Assembly: GCF_024807145.1 (NCBI RefSeq)
Contig: NZ_JANUCA010000010.1
Span: 1-64,000, forward strand
Reading direction: 5' to 3'
From: Microbacterium sp. AK031
GTDB lineage: Bacteria > Actinomycetota > Actinomycetes > Actinomycetales > Microbacteriaceae
Length of the DNA: 64,000 bases
The notes under the pieces were generated by a model. The model ran no database searches. It was not told the origin of the DNA and saw nothing but the letters and a program-made list of their open reading frames with translations. Below, one piece after another: positions 22,045-30,315 of this stretch. The translations under genes were made by a program, and so were the position numbers. Within the stretch, counting starts at the first letter, position 1, and the number at the start of each line of letters is the position of its first letter.

Positions 22045-23115
22045 TCACGCGCGGCGTCGACGCACGCCGTCCGCGAGCTGCGCGAGGGCTGCCTCCGTGG
22101 CATCCCACCCCATGCAGGCATCCGTCACGCTCTGCCCGTAAGTGAGCCGGGTGCGGCCGGCCGAGACATCCAGTTTCTGCGCACCCGCGACGAGGTTGCT
22201 CTCCAGCATCACACCGGCGATCGCCGTACCATCCGTCGCGATCTGCGAACCCAGCTCTGCCGCCACCGCAGCCTGGCGCACGTGATCCTTGCCGCTGTTG
22301 CCGTGGCTCGCGTCGACGACCACGCGTGGCGCGAGCATTGCCGCATCCAGTCGGCGAGCTGCCTCCGCCACGTGAATGGCGTCGTAGTTCGGGCCGTCGG
22401 TGCCGCCGCGCAGGATCACACCCGTGTCGGGATTGCCCGTGGTCGCCACCAGACTCGCGCGACCATCCGACCCGATGCCGAGGAACGCCTGCGGGGCGGA
22501 TGCTGCAGCCGCGGCATCCAGCGCCACCTGAAGCCCGCCGTCCATGCCGTTCTTGAAGCCGATCGGCATCGACAGGCCGGAGGCCAGCTGCCGGTGGATC
22601 TGGCTCTCCGTGGTCCGCGCGCCGATCGCGCCCCACGTGATGAGGTCGGCGGTGTACTGCGGGCTGATCGGCTCGAGGAACTCCGTGGCACACGGCATCC
22701 CGAGCGCGGTGACATCGCGCAGGAAACCGCGTGCGAGGCGCAGCCCTTCTTCGATGTCGTGGCTGCCGTCGAGGTGGGGATCGTTGATCAGACCCTTCCA
22801 GCCGATGGTGGTGCGCGGCTTCTCGAAGTACGTGCGCATCACGATCAGCAGGTCGTCCCGATGCTGCTCGGCCTCCCGCACCAGTCGTCCGGCGTACTCG
22901 AGTCCTGCAGCGGGGTCGTGGATCGAGCAAGGGCCGGCTATGACGAGCAGTCGGTCGTCCTCACCAGACATGATCGCGCGCACCTCGTCGCGCGTGCGCG
23001 AGACCAGCGCCGAGCGCTCCTCTCCGACCGGCAGCTCGGCGGCGATGTCGCCGGGGGCGGGAAGAGTCGTGAACTGCGAGACGTGCAGATCGGCTGTCGC
23101 ATCGAGAGTGTTCAT
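22045..23115 (-). CDS. aroF: 3-deoxy-7-phosphoheptulonate (DAHP) synthase, type I
   Basis: 356-residue enzyme that joins phosphoenolpyruvate and erythrose 4-phosphate, the first step of the shikimate pathway. Type I alpha (AroF/G/H) features are plain: IAGPCSIHD near residue 60, RTYFEKPRTTIGWKGLINDP near 93, GSDGRAS and VDASHGNSGKDH for the metal-binding histidine. The aroF/aroG choice of symbol is by analogy only. It is preceded by a leader peptide rich in aromatic residues and a hairpin, so expression probably responds to charged tRNAs for Trp, Tyr and Phe. Confidence 0.95.
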   Translation of the reverse strand: MNTLDATADLHVSQFTTLPAPGDIAAELPVGEERSALVSRTRDEVRAIMSGEDDRLLVIAGPCSIHDPAAGLEYAGRLVREAEQHRDDLLIVMRTYFEKPRTTIGWKGLINDPHLDGSHDIEEGLRLARGFLRDVTALGMPCATEFLEPISPQYTADLITWGAIGARTTESQIHRQLASGLSMPIGFKNGMDGGLQVALDAAAAASAPQAFLGIGSDGRASLVATTGNPDTGVILRGGTDGPNYDAIHVAEAARRLDAAMLAPRVVVDASHGNSGKDHVRQAAVAAELGSQIATDGTAIAGVMLESNLVAGAQKLDVSAGRTRLTYGQSVTDACMGWDATEAALAQLADGVRRRRA

Positions 23116-23173
23116 TGGTCCTGTCCTGTAGTCAGGCGGACCCGGGATGCAGAGCCCGCCGATGAAACGGCGA

Positions 23174-23270
23174 AAGCCAGAGCAAATGCTCTGGCTTGTC
23201 GGCTCTGAAGGTGTCGGTATGCGCTAGATCAGCGCCGGCCCCTCCAGAGCCGACTCGAAATACGCATACC
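23174..23270 (-). promoter_or_regulatory. Transcription attenuator of the DAHP synthase gene
   Basis: On the transcript a perfect 10-bp hairpin AAGCCAGAGC / GCTCTGGCTT with loop ATTT (23174-23197) lies 27 bases after the leader stop and 58 bases before aroF. Two further pairings compete around the leader: GGTATGCG (23263-23270) with CGCATACC (23216-23223), and GTCGGCTCT (23246-23254 strand-reversed) with AGAGCCGAC (23198-23206). The leader segment GGCTCTGG can also pair with the CCAGAGC arm of the terminator. Mutually exclusive folds are the hallmark of ribosome-mediated attenuation; the exact switch was not modelled. Confidence 0.75.
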
Positions 23271-23283
23271 AACGGGTTGTCAT
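23224..23283 (-). CDS. Aromatic leader peptide of DAHP synthase
   Basis: A 19-residue open frame MTTRWYAYFESALEGPALI ends in TAG and lies 108 bases upstream of aroF. Trp5, Tyr6, Tyr8 and Phe9 place codons for all three aromatic amino acids within five positions, which is hard to explain by chance before a DAHP synthase. A TAGTGT box lies 7 bases before the ATG, so the message may be leaderless. A comparable arrangement is known for aroR-aroF of Corynebacterium glutamicum (phenylalanine attenuation); this peptide reads Trp and Tyr as well. Confidence 0.85.
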   Translation of the reverse strand: MTTRWYAYFESALEGPALI

Positions 23284-23319
23284 GCGAAAGACACTACCCC
23301 ATGTCGGTGCGTGCTCGGT

Positions 23320-23401
23320 CCGAATCCCAGACGATCGACCTCCGCAGCGGCGCGGCGCAGTGGTGACGCACCGTCCGAATGCGTGACCGTCTGGGATTCG
23401 G
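23320..23401. repeat. Perfect 14-bp inverted repeat with 54-base spacer
   Basis: Arms CCGAATCCCAGACG (23320-23333) and CGTCTGGGATTCGG (23388-23401) are exact complements. They flank the presumed promoter region of the leader/aroF transcript, just past the end of ectD. It may be a paired operator or a long-loop terminator for the ectoine operon. Confidence 0.75.
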
Positions 23402-23413
23402 CACCACCGCCGG

Positions 23414-24310
23414 TCAGCCCAGCGGCGTGAAGTCGCGGTTCGCGATGTGCGTCGGACGCGGTGACTTCGCCGCGAACGGATCGACGAGCGCGTTCTCGAC
23501 GCTGTTGAACACCATGAACACGTTCGAGCGGGCGTACGGGGTGATGTTGTTGCCCGATCCGTGCATGATGTTCGAGTCGAACCACAGCGCAGACCCGGCA
23601 GCGCCGGTGAACTGGTCGATGCCGTACTTGTCCGCCAGCGCCGTGATGGCCGCGTGACTCGGCACGCCGGCTTCCTGCGCCTGCAGCGACTGCTCGTGAT
23701 TGTTGTCGGGCGTCTCGCCCACCGCCGGCACAAAAGTGCGGTGCGAGCCCGGCATCACCATGAGTCCGCCGTTGAACGGATAGTTGTCGGTCAGCGCGAT
23801 CGACAGGCTCACCGACCGCGGGATCGGCATACCGTCCTCCGCGTGCCAGGTCTCGAAGTCCGAGTGCCAGTAGAACCCGGTGCCGGTGAAGCTCGGCATG
23901 TAGTTGATCCGCGTCTGGTGAAGGTACACCTCCGACCCGACGATCTGCCGCGCCCGGTCGAGCACCTTCGGGTCGCGGGCGAGGGCGTGGAGCACCGAGC
24001 TCAGCTTCTCGACCTCGAAGACCGAGCGCGCGGTGCCGGTCGTGCGCTCGGTGATGAGCCGATCGTCGCCTTGCAGTGCGGTGTCGGATGCGAGTCGGTC
24101 GAGCTCACCGGAGTACAGCGCGACGTCATCGGCCGAGATGAAGTCCTCGAGGATCGTGAACCCGCGCTGCTCGTGTGCCTGCAGTTCTGCCTCGGAGAAG
24201 GGGCCGTCGTCGGCCGATCCCCACACCGCAGGCTGGGTCCGGGTGATGAAGTCGGAGGGCTGCGTCAGCCGGGTCGGGAACAGGTCCTCTGCGGTGGTCG
24301 TGGTGGTCAT
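23414..24310 (-). CDS. ectD: Ectoine hydroxylase
   Basis: 298-residue Fe(II)/2-oxoglutarate dioxygenase that hydroxylates ectoine to 5-hydroxyectoine. The EctD signature FYWHSDFETWHAEDGMP holds the H-x-D iron ligands; the third ligand is in NIMHGSGNN. Length is normal. The ATG at 24310 opens MTTTTTAEDLFPTRL; the frame continues upstream into the tandem repeat region but that is not coding by composition. It is the last gene of ectABCD, separated from ectC by 85 bases containing short tandem repeats. Confidence 0.96.
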   Translation of the reverse strand: MTTTTTAEDLFPTRLTQPSDFITRTQPAVWGSADDGPFSEAELQAHEQRGFTILEDFISADDVALYSGELDRLASDTALQGDDRLITERTTGTARSVFEVEKLSSVLHALARDPKVLDRARQIVGSEVYLHQTRINYMPSFTGTGFYWHSDFETWHAEDGMPIPRSVSLSIALTDNYPFNGGLMVMPGSHRTFVPAVGETPDNNHEQSLQAQEAGVPSHAAITALADKYGIDQFTGAAGSALWFDSNIMHGSGNNITPYARSNVFMVFNSVENALVDPFAAKSPRPTHIANRDFTPLG

Positions 24311-24329
24311 GCGTCGTTCTCCTGTCTCG

Positions 24330-24384
24330 TGCGGAATTTGCGGAATTTGCGGATGTGCGGATGCTGCGGATGTGCGGATGCTGC
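24330..24384. repeat. Short 8-9 base tandem repeat between ectC and ectD
   Basis: On the plus strand the run reads as units GCGGAATTT twice, then GCGGATGT and GCGGATGCT alternating twice. Such an array is prone to slippage and varies the ectC-ectD distance. Confidence 0.8.
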
Positions 24385-24395
24385 GCACGTACCGG

Positions 24396-24788
24396 TCACG
24401 CGTCTTCGGTGACCAGCGGATAGACGCCGTTCTCGTCATGCACCTCTCGGCCGGTGACGGGCGGGTTGAACACGCACACGACACGCATCTCGGTGCGCGG
24501 CCGCACCTCGTGCTTGTCGTGGTCGTTCAGCAGGTACAGCGAGCCGGGGGAGAGCTGGTGCGTCTCGCCCGTGCCGAGATCGGTGATCTCTCCCTCACCG
24601 GCCACGACGAACACGGCCTCGATGTGGTTCGCGTACCAGAAGCGGCTCACCGTGCCGGCGTAGAGGGTGGTCTCGTGCACCGAGAAGCCCACCTTCTCCT
24701 TCGCGAGCACGATGCGCTTGCTGCGCCAGTTCTCGGTCTTGATGTCGGCGTCGGTGTCGGTGATCTCGTCGAGGGTGCGGACGATCAT
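24396..24788 (-). CDS. ectC: L-ectoine synthase
   Basis: 130-residue cupin enzyme that cyclises N-gamma-acetyl-diaminobutyrate to ectoine. It begins [20 protein letters not shown], a conserved EctC opening, and has the cupin motifs [18 protein letters not shown] and [14 protein letters not shown]. Its start overlaps the ectB stop by 4 bases (ATGA). Length is typical. Confidence 0.97.
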   Translation of the reverse strand: MIVRTLDEITDTDADIKTENWRSKRIVLAKEKVGFSVHETTLYAGTVSRFWYANHIEAVFVVAGEGEITDLGTGETHQLSPGSLYLLNDHDKHEVRPRTEMRVVCVFNPPVTGREVHDENGVYPLVTEDA

Positions 24789-26125
24789 GCGGGGGTGTGC
24801 TCCTTGCTCTCTGCGTTGTGGTCGGCGCGACCTGCGTCTTGGTGGACCGTGTGATCCGCAGCGTGCGGGTCCGGCTCGCCGAGCACGGCGCGGATGGACT
24901 CGTCGATGATCCGCAGTCCACGCTCGAGCTCGATGTCGGTGATGGTCAGGGCGGGGAGGATCTTCATGACCTCGCCCTCGGGACCGGACGTCTCCATGAG
25001 CAGGCCGCGTTCGAATGCTGCCTGGCACACGGCATCCGCCAGCTCGCCGGAGGGGAACTGCAGACCGCGTGCGAGTCCGCGGCCCTTGGCGATGAGCTCA
25101 TGCTGCGGATAGCGGGCGACGAACGTGTTGAACCATCCCTCGACCCGTGCGCCCTTCGTGATCGTCGAGTCGCGCAGTTCGTCATCCGACCAGTAGCGAC
25201 GGATGGCCGCTGCGGCCGTCGCGAATGCCGGGCTGATCCCGCGGAACGTGCCGTTGTGCTCCCCCGGCTGCCAGACGTCGAGTTCGGGCTTGATCAGGGT
25301 CAGCGCCATCGGGATGCCGTAGCCGGAGATCGACTTCGACAGGCAGACGATGTCGGGCACGATTCCGGCCTCTTCGAAGCTGAAGAAGTCGCCCGTACGA
25401 CCGCAGCCCATCTGGATGTCGTCGACGATCAGCAGGATCTCGTGCTGCTTGCAGAGGGCCGCGAGCTGACGCAGCCATTCGGCGCGCGCCGCATTGATGC
25501 CGCCCTCGCCCTGAACCGTCTCCACGATCACCGCCGCCGGGATGTTGAGTCCGCTGCCGGAGTCTTCCAGCAACCGCTCGAAGTAGAAGAAGTCGGGGTA
25601 GTCGCCATCGAAGTAGTCGTCGTACGGCATGGGGGTCGCGTGTACGAGCGGAATGCCTGCGCCGCCGCGCTTGAGCGAGTTGCCGGTGACGGAGAGCGCG
25701 CCGAGGGTCATGCCGTGGAAGGCGTTGGTGAAGTTGACCACGGATTCGCGTCCGGTCACCTTGCGCGCCAGCTTCAAGGCCGCCTCTACGGCGTTCGCAC
25801 CGCCGGGGCCGGGGAAGACGACCTTGTAGTCCAGGTCGCGGGGCTTCAGGATCACCTCGTTGAAGGTCTCGAGGAAATCGCGCCTTGCGGAGGTGAACAT
25901 GTCGAGCGAGTGCACGATGCGATCATCGGCCAGGTAGTCGAGCAGCACGCGCTTGAGCTCGGGGTTGTTGTGCCCGTAGTTCAGCGCACCGGCTCCGGTG
26001 AAGAAGTCCAGGTACTCCTTGCCGTCTTCGTCGTACATCGCGCTGCCCACGGCACGATCGAACACGACGGGCCATGCGCGGGAGTAGCTGCGGACTTCGG
26101 ATTCCAGCTGCGTGAAGATATTCAT
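24785..26125 (-). CDS. ectB: Diaminobutyrate--2-oxoglutarate transaminase
   Basis: 446-residue class III PLP aminotransferase that makes L-2,4-diaminobutyrate from aspartate semialdehyde. The PLP-binding lysine is in [10 protein letters not shown] and the aspartate in [36 protein letters not shown] and [15 protein letters not shown] are typical of EctB. The last 25 residues are a histidine- and charge-rich tail, longer than usual. It lies 72 bases after ectA and is coupled to ectC. Confidence 0.97.
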   Translation of the reverse strand: MNIFTQLESEVRSYSRAWPVVFDRAVGSAMYDEDGKEYLDFFTGAGALNYGHNNPELKRVLLDYLADDRIVHSLDMFTSARRDFLETFNEVILKPRDLDYKVVFPGPGGANAVEAALKLARKVTGRESVVNFTNAFHGMTLGALSVTGNSLKRGGAGIPLVHATPMPYDDYFDGDYPDFFYFERLLEDSGSGLNIPAAVIVETVQGEGGINAARAEWLRQLAALCKQHEILLIVDDIQMGCGRTGDFFSFEEAGIVPDIVCLSKSISGYGIPMALTLIKPELDVWQPGEHNGTFRGISPAFATAAAAIRRYWSDDELRDSTITKGARVEGWFNTFVARYPQHELIAKGRGLARGLQFPSGELADAVCQAAFERGLLMETSGPEGEVMKILPALTITDIELERGLRIIDESIRAVLGEPDPHAADHTVHQDAGRADHNAESKEHTPA

Positions 26126-26197
26126 TGAGTGGTGGTTCTCCTCCTTGATAGATCACGTGCGGGGAGTGCACGCCGCCCCGGGTGGGCGGATGGACGG

Positions 26198-26820
26198 CTA
26201 CATCGGGGGTCCGATCTCGTACAGCCGTTCGGGTTCGTGGTGCGCGGTATCCGACGAGTGGGTCAGATGCGCGCTCTCGAAGAGCGGGGTGACGACCATG
26301 GGCGCATCGTCCCAGCGACGGGCGAGACTGCGGAAGGTCTGCTGCGAGGCGAGATTGTCGTCGGTGATGGTGGTCTGCAGCGTGTGCACCGGTGGGGCGA
26401 TCGCCTTGTCGTGGAGCAGATCGTCCAGCATCCGGCCGGCGAGACCGAGCCCGCGGAAGCGCTCGTCGACAGCGACCTGCCAGATGAACAGGCAGGACGG
26501 ATCCTCAGGACGCCGGTAGCCGATCACGAAGCCGGCCGGTGAGCCATCGACCAGCGCGATGCGGCAGGTCGAGGCGAAGTCGCGGGCGTAGAGGACGTAC
26601 GCGTACGAGGAGTTCAGATCGAGCGTTCGTGAGTCGCGGGCGATGCGCCACAGCTCGATTCCCTCATCGATGCGAGGCGGCCGAATCAGGCTCGTTCCAC
26701 CCGACCGCGCATCGGTATGCGTGGCCTGTGCTGACGTGCTCGGCCCGTGAGAGCCGGGGGAAGTCAGAGCGTGTCACCGTCCCGGATCGGGGTGTGCAGC
26801 TCGCAAGAATTGGTGTCCAT
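26198..26820 (-). CDS. ectA: Diaminobutyrate acetyltransferase, reading frame broken near the 5' end
   Basis: A GNAT enzyme that acetylates diaminobutyrate. The unbroken frame gives LIRPPRIDEGIELWRIARD, then LDLNSSYAYVLYARDFAST, the CoA-binding VAVDERFRGLGLAGRML and a normal C-terminus at 26198. That frame contains no ATG, GTG or TTG start upstream of a GTG at 26527 (which would delete the N-terminal half) before a stop at 26774-26776. A good start with GGAG upstream lies at 26820 and encodes MDTNSCELHTPIRDGDTL in another frame; one missing base near 26764-26776 would join the two. A CTG start near 26689 is the alternative. Confidence 0.8.
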
Positions 26821-26945
26821 GAGGTGTGATCTCCACTGGTGAAACAGCTTCGGCCCGTCTTCCACTCTGTCATGCACCGTGTGCGACCTCAAATCCGTGT
26901 CGACGTGACCGACCCGGCCAGGATGCCCTGTGGGATGCTGGGCGC

Positions 26946-28070
26946 ATGAGCCTTCCGCACGCCGATGTCGACCCAGATGGCCTCCTGGAATACTCGGTGG
27001 TCTTCACCGATCGATCCCTCAACCACTTGTCTGCGCGCTTCATCTCGGTGCTGCAGCAGACCTTCGAGATCCTCGGCGATGCGTACAACGCGCACACGGT
27101 GGCTATCGTCCCCGGCGGCGGCACCTACGCGATGGAGGCCGTCGCGCGCCAGCTCGCGACCGGTCGCCGCACCCTCGTCGTGCGGAACGGACTGTTCTCC
27201 TACCGGTGGTCGCAGATCCTCGAGACCGGCGGCATCAGTGACGATGTCACGGTGCTCGCCGCCCGACCGGACTCCGACGGCGTGCGGGCGTCCTGGGCGC
27301 CCGCCCCGATCGACGAGGTTGTGGCTGCGATTCGCGCTCGCCGCCCCGAAGTGGTTTTCGCTCCGCACGTCGAGACCGCTGCCGGAATGATCCTCCCCGA
27401 TGATTACGTGCGCGCCTTGGCAGACGCCGTGCACGAGGTCGGCGGGCTGCTCGTGCTGGACTGCATCGCCTCCGGCGCCATGTGGATCGACATGAAGTCC
27501 CTCGGCGTGGACGTGCTGCTCAGCGCACCGCAGAAGGGATGGAGTGGGTCGCCCTGCGCCGGTTTCGTCATGCTCAGCGAGGCGGGCGAGGATGCTGTGC
27601 GCTCCCATGTATCGACGAGCTTCGCCGCCGACCTAGGCAAATGGCTGGCCATCGCCGACGAGTACCGGGTCGGCCGCGCGGCGTATCACGCGACCATGCC
27701 CACCGACTCGCTGACCTACAACCTCGCCGCGATGATCGAGACCCGCGACCGCGGTTTCGAGCCGCTGCGTGCTGCGCAGCTCGAACTGGGTCGGCGGGTG
27801 CGTGAGCTTCTGGCCGAACGCGGATTGCCGTCGGTCGCGGCATCCGCGTATGCCGCTCCCGGAGTCGTCGTCGTGCACACGGATGATCCTGCAATGAAGT
27901 CGGGTGCGGCCTTCAAGGAGCAGGGGCTGCAGATCGCCGCCGGCGTGCCGCTGCACTGCGATGAGCCGGAAGGGTTCTCGACCTTCCGGCTCGGACTGTT
28001 CGGCCTCGACAAGCTCGCCGATATCGATGGAACGGTGTCGCGCCTCGCTGCGGCCCTGGACGCGATCTGA
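26946..28070 (+). CDS. Class V aminotransferase (alanine/serine-glyoxylate type)
   Basis: 374-residue PLP enzyme of the alanine-glyoxylate and serine-glyoxylate aminotransferase group. The PLP-binding lysine is in LLSAPQKGWSGSP near residue 199, with VLDCIASGAMWID providing the aspartate. VPGGGTYAMEAVARQL is typical. It is divergent from ectA. The donor and acceptor cannot be named from sequence alone. ATG chosen; GGGATGCTGGG lies upstream. Confidence 0.85.
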   Translation: MSLPHADVDPDGLLEYSVVFTDRSLNHLSARFISVLQQTFEILGDAYNAHTVAIVPGGGTYAMEAVARQLATGRRTLVVRNGLFSYRWSQILETGGISDDVTVLAARPDSDGVRASWAPAPIDEVVAAIRARRPEVVFAPHVETAAGMILPDDYVRALADAVHEVGGLLVLDCIASGAMWIDMKSLGVDVLLSAPQKGWSGSPCAGFVMLSEAGEDAVRSHVSTSFAADLGKWLAIADEYRVGRAAYHATMPTDSLTYNLAAMIETRDRGFEPLRAAQLELGRRVRELLAERGLPSVAASAYAAPGVVVVHTDDPAMKSGAAFKEQGLQIAAGVPLHCDEPEGFSTFRLGLFGLDKLADIDGTVSRLAAALDAI

Positions 28071-28130
28071 CGCTCGTACGATTGCCCAGGCGACGTGACG
28101 ACGTGGTCACGACTGTAGTCCTCAGGTTTG

Positions 28131-28146
28131 GTTAGGGTATCCTTAT
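28131..28146. promoter_or_regulatory. Candidate iron box (DtxR/IdeR type)
   Basis: GTTAGGGTATCCTTAT, with half-sites TTAGG and CCTTA, is close to the DtxR/IdeR consensus and lies 56 bases before the start of an iron-type ABC transporter operon. Two or three bases deviate from the palindrome. Confidence 0.5.
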
Positions 28147-28201
28147 CCCTTGTGTCTGAAGCCCCGTGACCGCGGGGCGGTGAAGCGACACCAGGAGATC
28201 C

Positions 28202-29251
28202 GTGATCACTTCCATGCGCGCACTGTCGGCGACGGTCGCCACCGCAATCGTCCTCGTGGGTGTCACCGGCTGCGGCGCCTCCGAAGTGATCGCTTCGCAA
28301 CCCGAGGCGGCGAGTGGCGACGGACGCACCGCATATCCGCTGACGGTGGAGAACTGCGGCGTCGAGGTCACAGTCGAGGCCGCACCCGCCCGCGTGGTGT
28401 CGCTGGATCAGAACTCCACCGAGATCCTTCTCTCGCTCGGACTCGAGGATCGCCTCGTCGGCACCGCGTCATGGACGGATCTGGTGCTCGATTCCCTCGC
28501 CGCGGCGAATGAGGACGTACTGCGTCTCGCCGACAACGCACCGAGCTACGAGGTGCTCCTCGGGACGGATCCGGACTTCGTCACCGCGTCATTCGGACGC
28601 CACTACAACGACGGGGGCGTCGTGACCCGCGGCCGGCTGGAGGAGACCGGCGTCGGCTCGTACCTCTCGCCGACGGATTGCGATAACGGCCAGAGTGTCA
28701 ACGGCGGCGGAACCAGGACGACCGCGCTGACTGTCGATGCGCTCTACCAGGAGATCCGCGAACTCGCGGAGATCTTCGATGTTGCCGACCGTGGCGAGCA
28801 GCTGATCGCCGAGCTGCAGACGCGCGCGAAGGCCGCGACGGAGGGTGTCGACTTCGAGGGGCGGAGCGTCATGTTCTGGTTCGCCGATACGAAGACCCCG
28901 TACGTCGCCGGCGGACTGGGCGCGGCATCCCTGCTCGCATCGATGACGGGCATGACGAACGCGTTCGCCGACGCGAGCGACGACTGGCCGGCCGTCGGCT
29001 GGGAGAGCGTGGTCAGCGATTCTCCCGACATCATCGTCCTCGGCGACCTGCAACGTGACCGATTCCCCGGCGACCGACTGGATGAGAAGATCGACTTCCT
29101 CCAGCAGGACGCGCTCGTGAGCAGCCTCGACGCCGTTCAGAACGACCGCTTCATCGCGCTGCACGGTGCCGAGATGAATCCATCCATCCGCTTCGTCGAC
29201 GGTCTGGAGAAGATCCAGGCATGGTGGACCGCGAACAGGGCAGTCCTCTGA
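28202..29251 (+). CDS. ABC transporter substrate-binding lipoprotein (siderophore/heme family)
   Basis: 349-residue FecB/FepB-like binding protein. The signal peptide is about residues 1-23, with lipobox GVTGC placing a lipidated cysteine near residue 24. The class III binding domain starts PARVVSLDQNSTEILLSLGLEDRLVG and ends in GLEKIQAWW. GTG start with CAGGAG. It leads a three-gene operon with a FecCD permease and ATPase and has an iron box upstream. Ferric siderophore is the likeliest ligand; corrinoid or heme cannot be excluded. Confidence 0.88.
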   Translation: MITSMRALSATVATAIVLVGVTGCGASEVIASQPEAASGDGRTAYPLTVENCGVEVTVEAAPARVVSLDQNSTEILLSLGLEDRLVGTASWTDLVLDSLAAANEDVLRLADNAPSYEVLLGTDPDFVTASFGRHYNDGGVVTRGRLEETGVGSYLSPTDCDNGQSVNGGGTRTTALTVDALYQEIRELAEIFDVADRGEQLIAELQTRAKAATEGVDFEGRSVMFWFADTKTPYVAGGLGAASLLASMTGMTNAFADASDDWPAVGWESVVSDSPDIIVLGDLQRDRFPGDRLDEKIDFLQQDALVSSLDAVQNDRFIALHGAEMNPSIRFVDGLEKIQAWWTANRAVL

Positions 29252-30315
29252 TCGCGCTGCCGTCGCTCGCCGCGGTTTCGGACACCCGGCGGCTATGGTC
29301 GCGTCGCACACTGGCGATCGCGCTCGTCCTCGGCGGTCTCGTCGCCGTGGTCCTGTCCGTCGGCGTGGCCGTGACCCTGGGGCCGGCCGATGTGTCCCTC
29401 GTGAACGTCCGGGACATCCTCCTCAATCATCTCGGTCTGGCCGAGATCCCCGTGCGGGTCTCGGATGACGCCATCGTGTGGCAGGAGCGACTGCCTCGCG
29501 CGCTTGTCGCGGCGGCCTGTGGAGCGGGGCTCGGGTTGTGCGGAGCGATCCTGCAGTCACTCCTGCGCAACCCGCTCGCCGATCCGTTCGTGCTCGGTGT
29601 CTCATCCGGAGCATCGACGGGCGCCGTCGCGATCGGTGTGCTGGGCATCGGTGGAAGTGCGGTCGGGCTCTCCGGTGGTGCGTTCATCGGTGCTCTCGTC
29701 GCCTTCGGTCTCGTCCTCCTGCTGGCGCGCTTCACGAGCGCCGGCACCGCCGGCGTCATCCTCGCCGGTGTGGCGAGCACCCAGTTGTTCTCCGCACTCA
29801 CGTCGCTCGTCGTGTTCGCCTTCGCCGACTCCGACGAGACACGTGGAGTGATGTTCTGGCTACTCGGCTCCCTCGAAGGCATGCGGTGGGACGATGTCGG
29901 ACTCAGCACTGTGGTCGTCGGCATCGGCGCCGTCATCTGCCTGGCCTCCGCCCGCGCGCTGGACGCCTTCGCCTTCGGCGAGGATGTCGCGGCGTCTCTC
30001 GGCATCCATGTGGCGCGCACGCGCATCCTGCTGCTGATCCTCACCGCCCTGCTCACGGCCACGCTGGTGAGCATCGCCGGAGCCATCGGGTTCGTGGGTC
30101 TCGTCCTCCCCCATGCGGCACGGCTGCTGTTCGGTCAGCGTCATTCCCGGGTGATCCCGGCGACCATCATCCTCGGTGCGGTCTTCATGGTGTGGGTGGA
30201 TGCCGGCTCACGGGTCGCCTTCGCTCCCACGCCGCTGCCGGTCGGCGTGGGGACGGCTCTCGTTGGCGTTCCGGTCTTCGTGCTGTTGCTGCTGCGCAGA
30301 AGGAGACGCGCATGA
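29221..30315 (+). CDS. FecCD-family ABC transporter permease
   Basis: 364-residue membrane permease of the iron/cobalamin (BtuC/FecCD) family. About nine to ten membrane helices are visible. The motif RLPRALVAAACGAGLGLCGAILQSLLRNPLADPFVLGVSSGA is the family hallmark, and IGFVGLVLPHAARLL is the ATPase-contact region. The start overlaps the binding-protein gene by 31 bases, and the stop overlaps the ATPase as ATGA. Confidence 0.93.
   Translation: MVDREQGSPLIALPSLAAVSDTRRLWSRRTLAIALVLGGLVAVVLSVGVAVTLGPADVSLVNVRDILLNHLGLAEIPVRVSDDAIVWQERLPRALVAAACGAGLGLCGAILQSLLRNPLADPFVLGVSSGASTGAVAIGVLGIGGSAVGLSGGAFIGALVAFGLVLLLARFTSAGTAGVILAGVASTQLFSALTSLVVFAFADSDETRGVMFWLLGSLEGMRWDDVGLSTVVVGIGAVICLASARALDAFAFGEDVAASLGIHVARTRILLLILTALLTATLVSIAGAIGFVGLVLPHAARLLFGQRHSRVIPATIILGAVFMVWVDAGSRVAFAPTPLPVGVGTALVGVPVFVLLLLRRRRRA

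Noticed and set aside
24330-24390. Tandem array as a CRISPR
   Set aside because: Units are only 8-9 bases with no spacers and no cas genes nearby.
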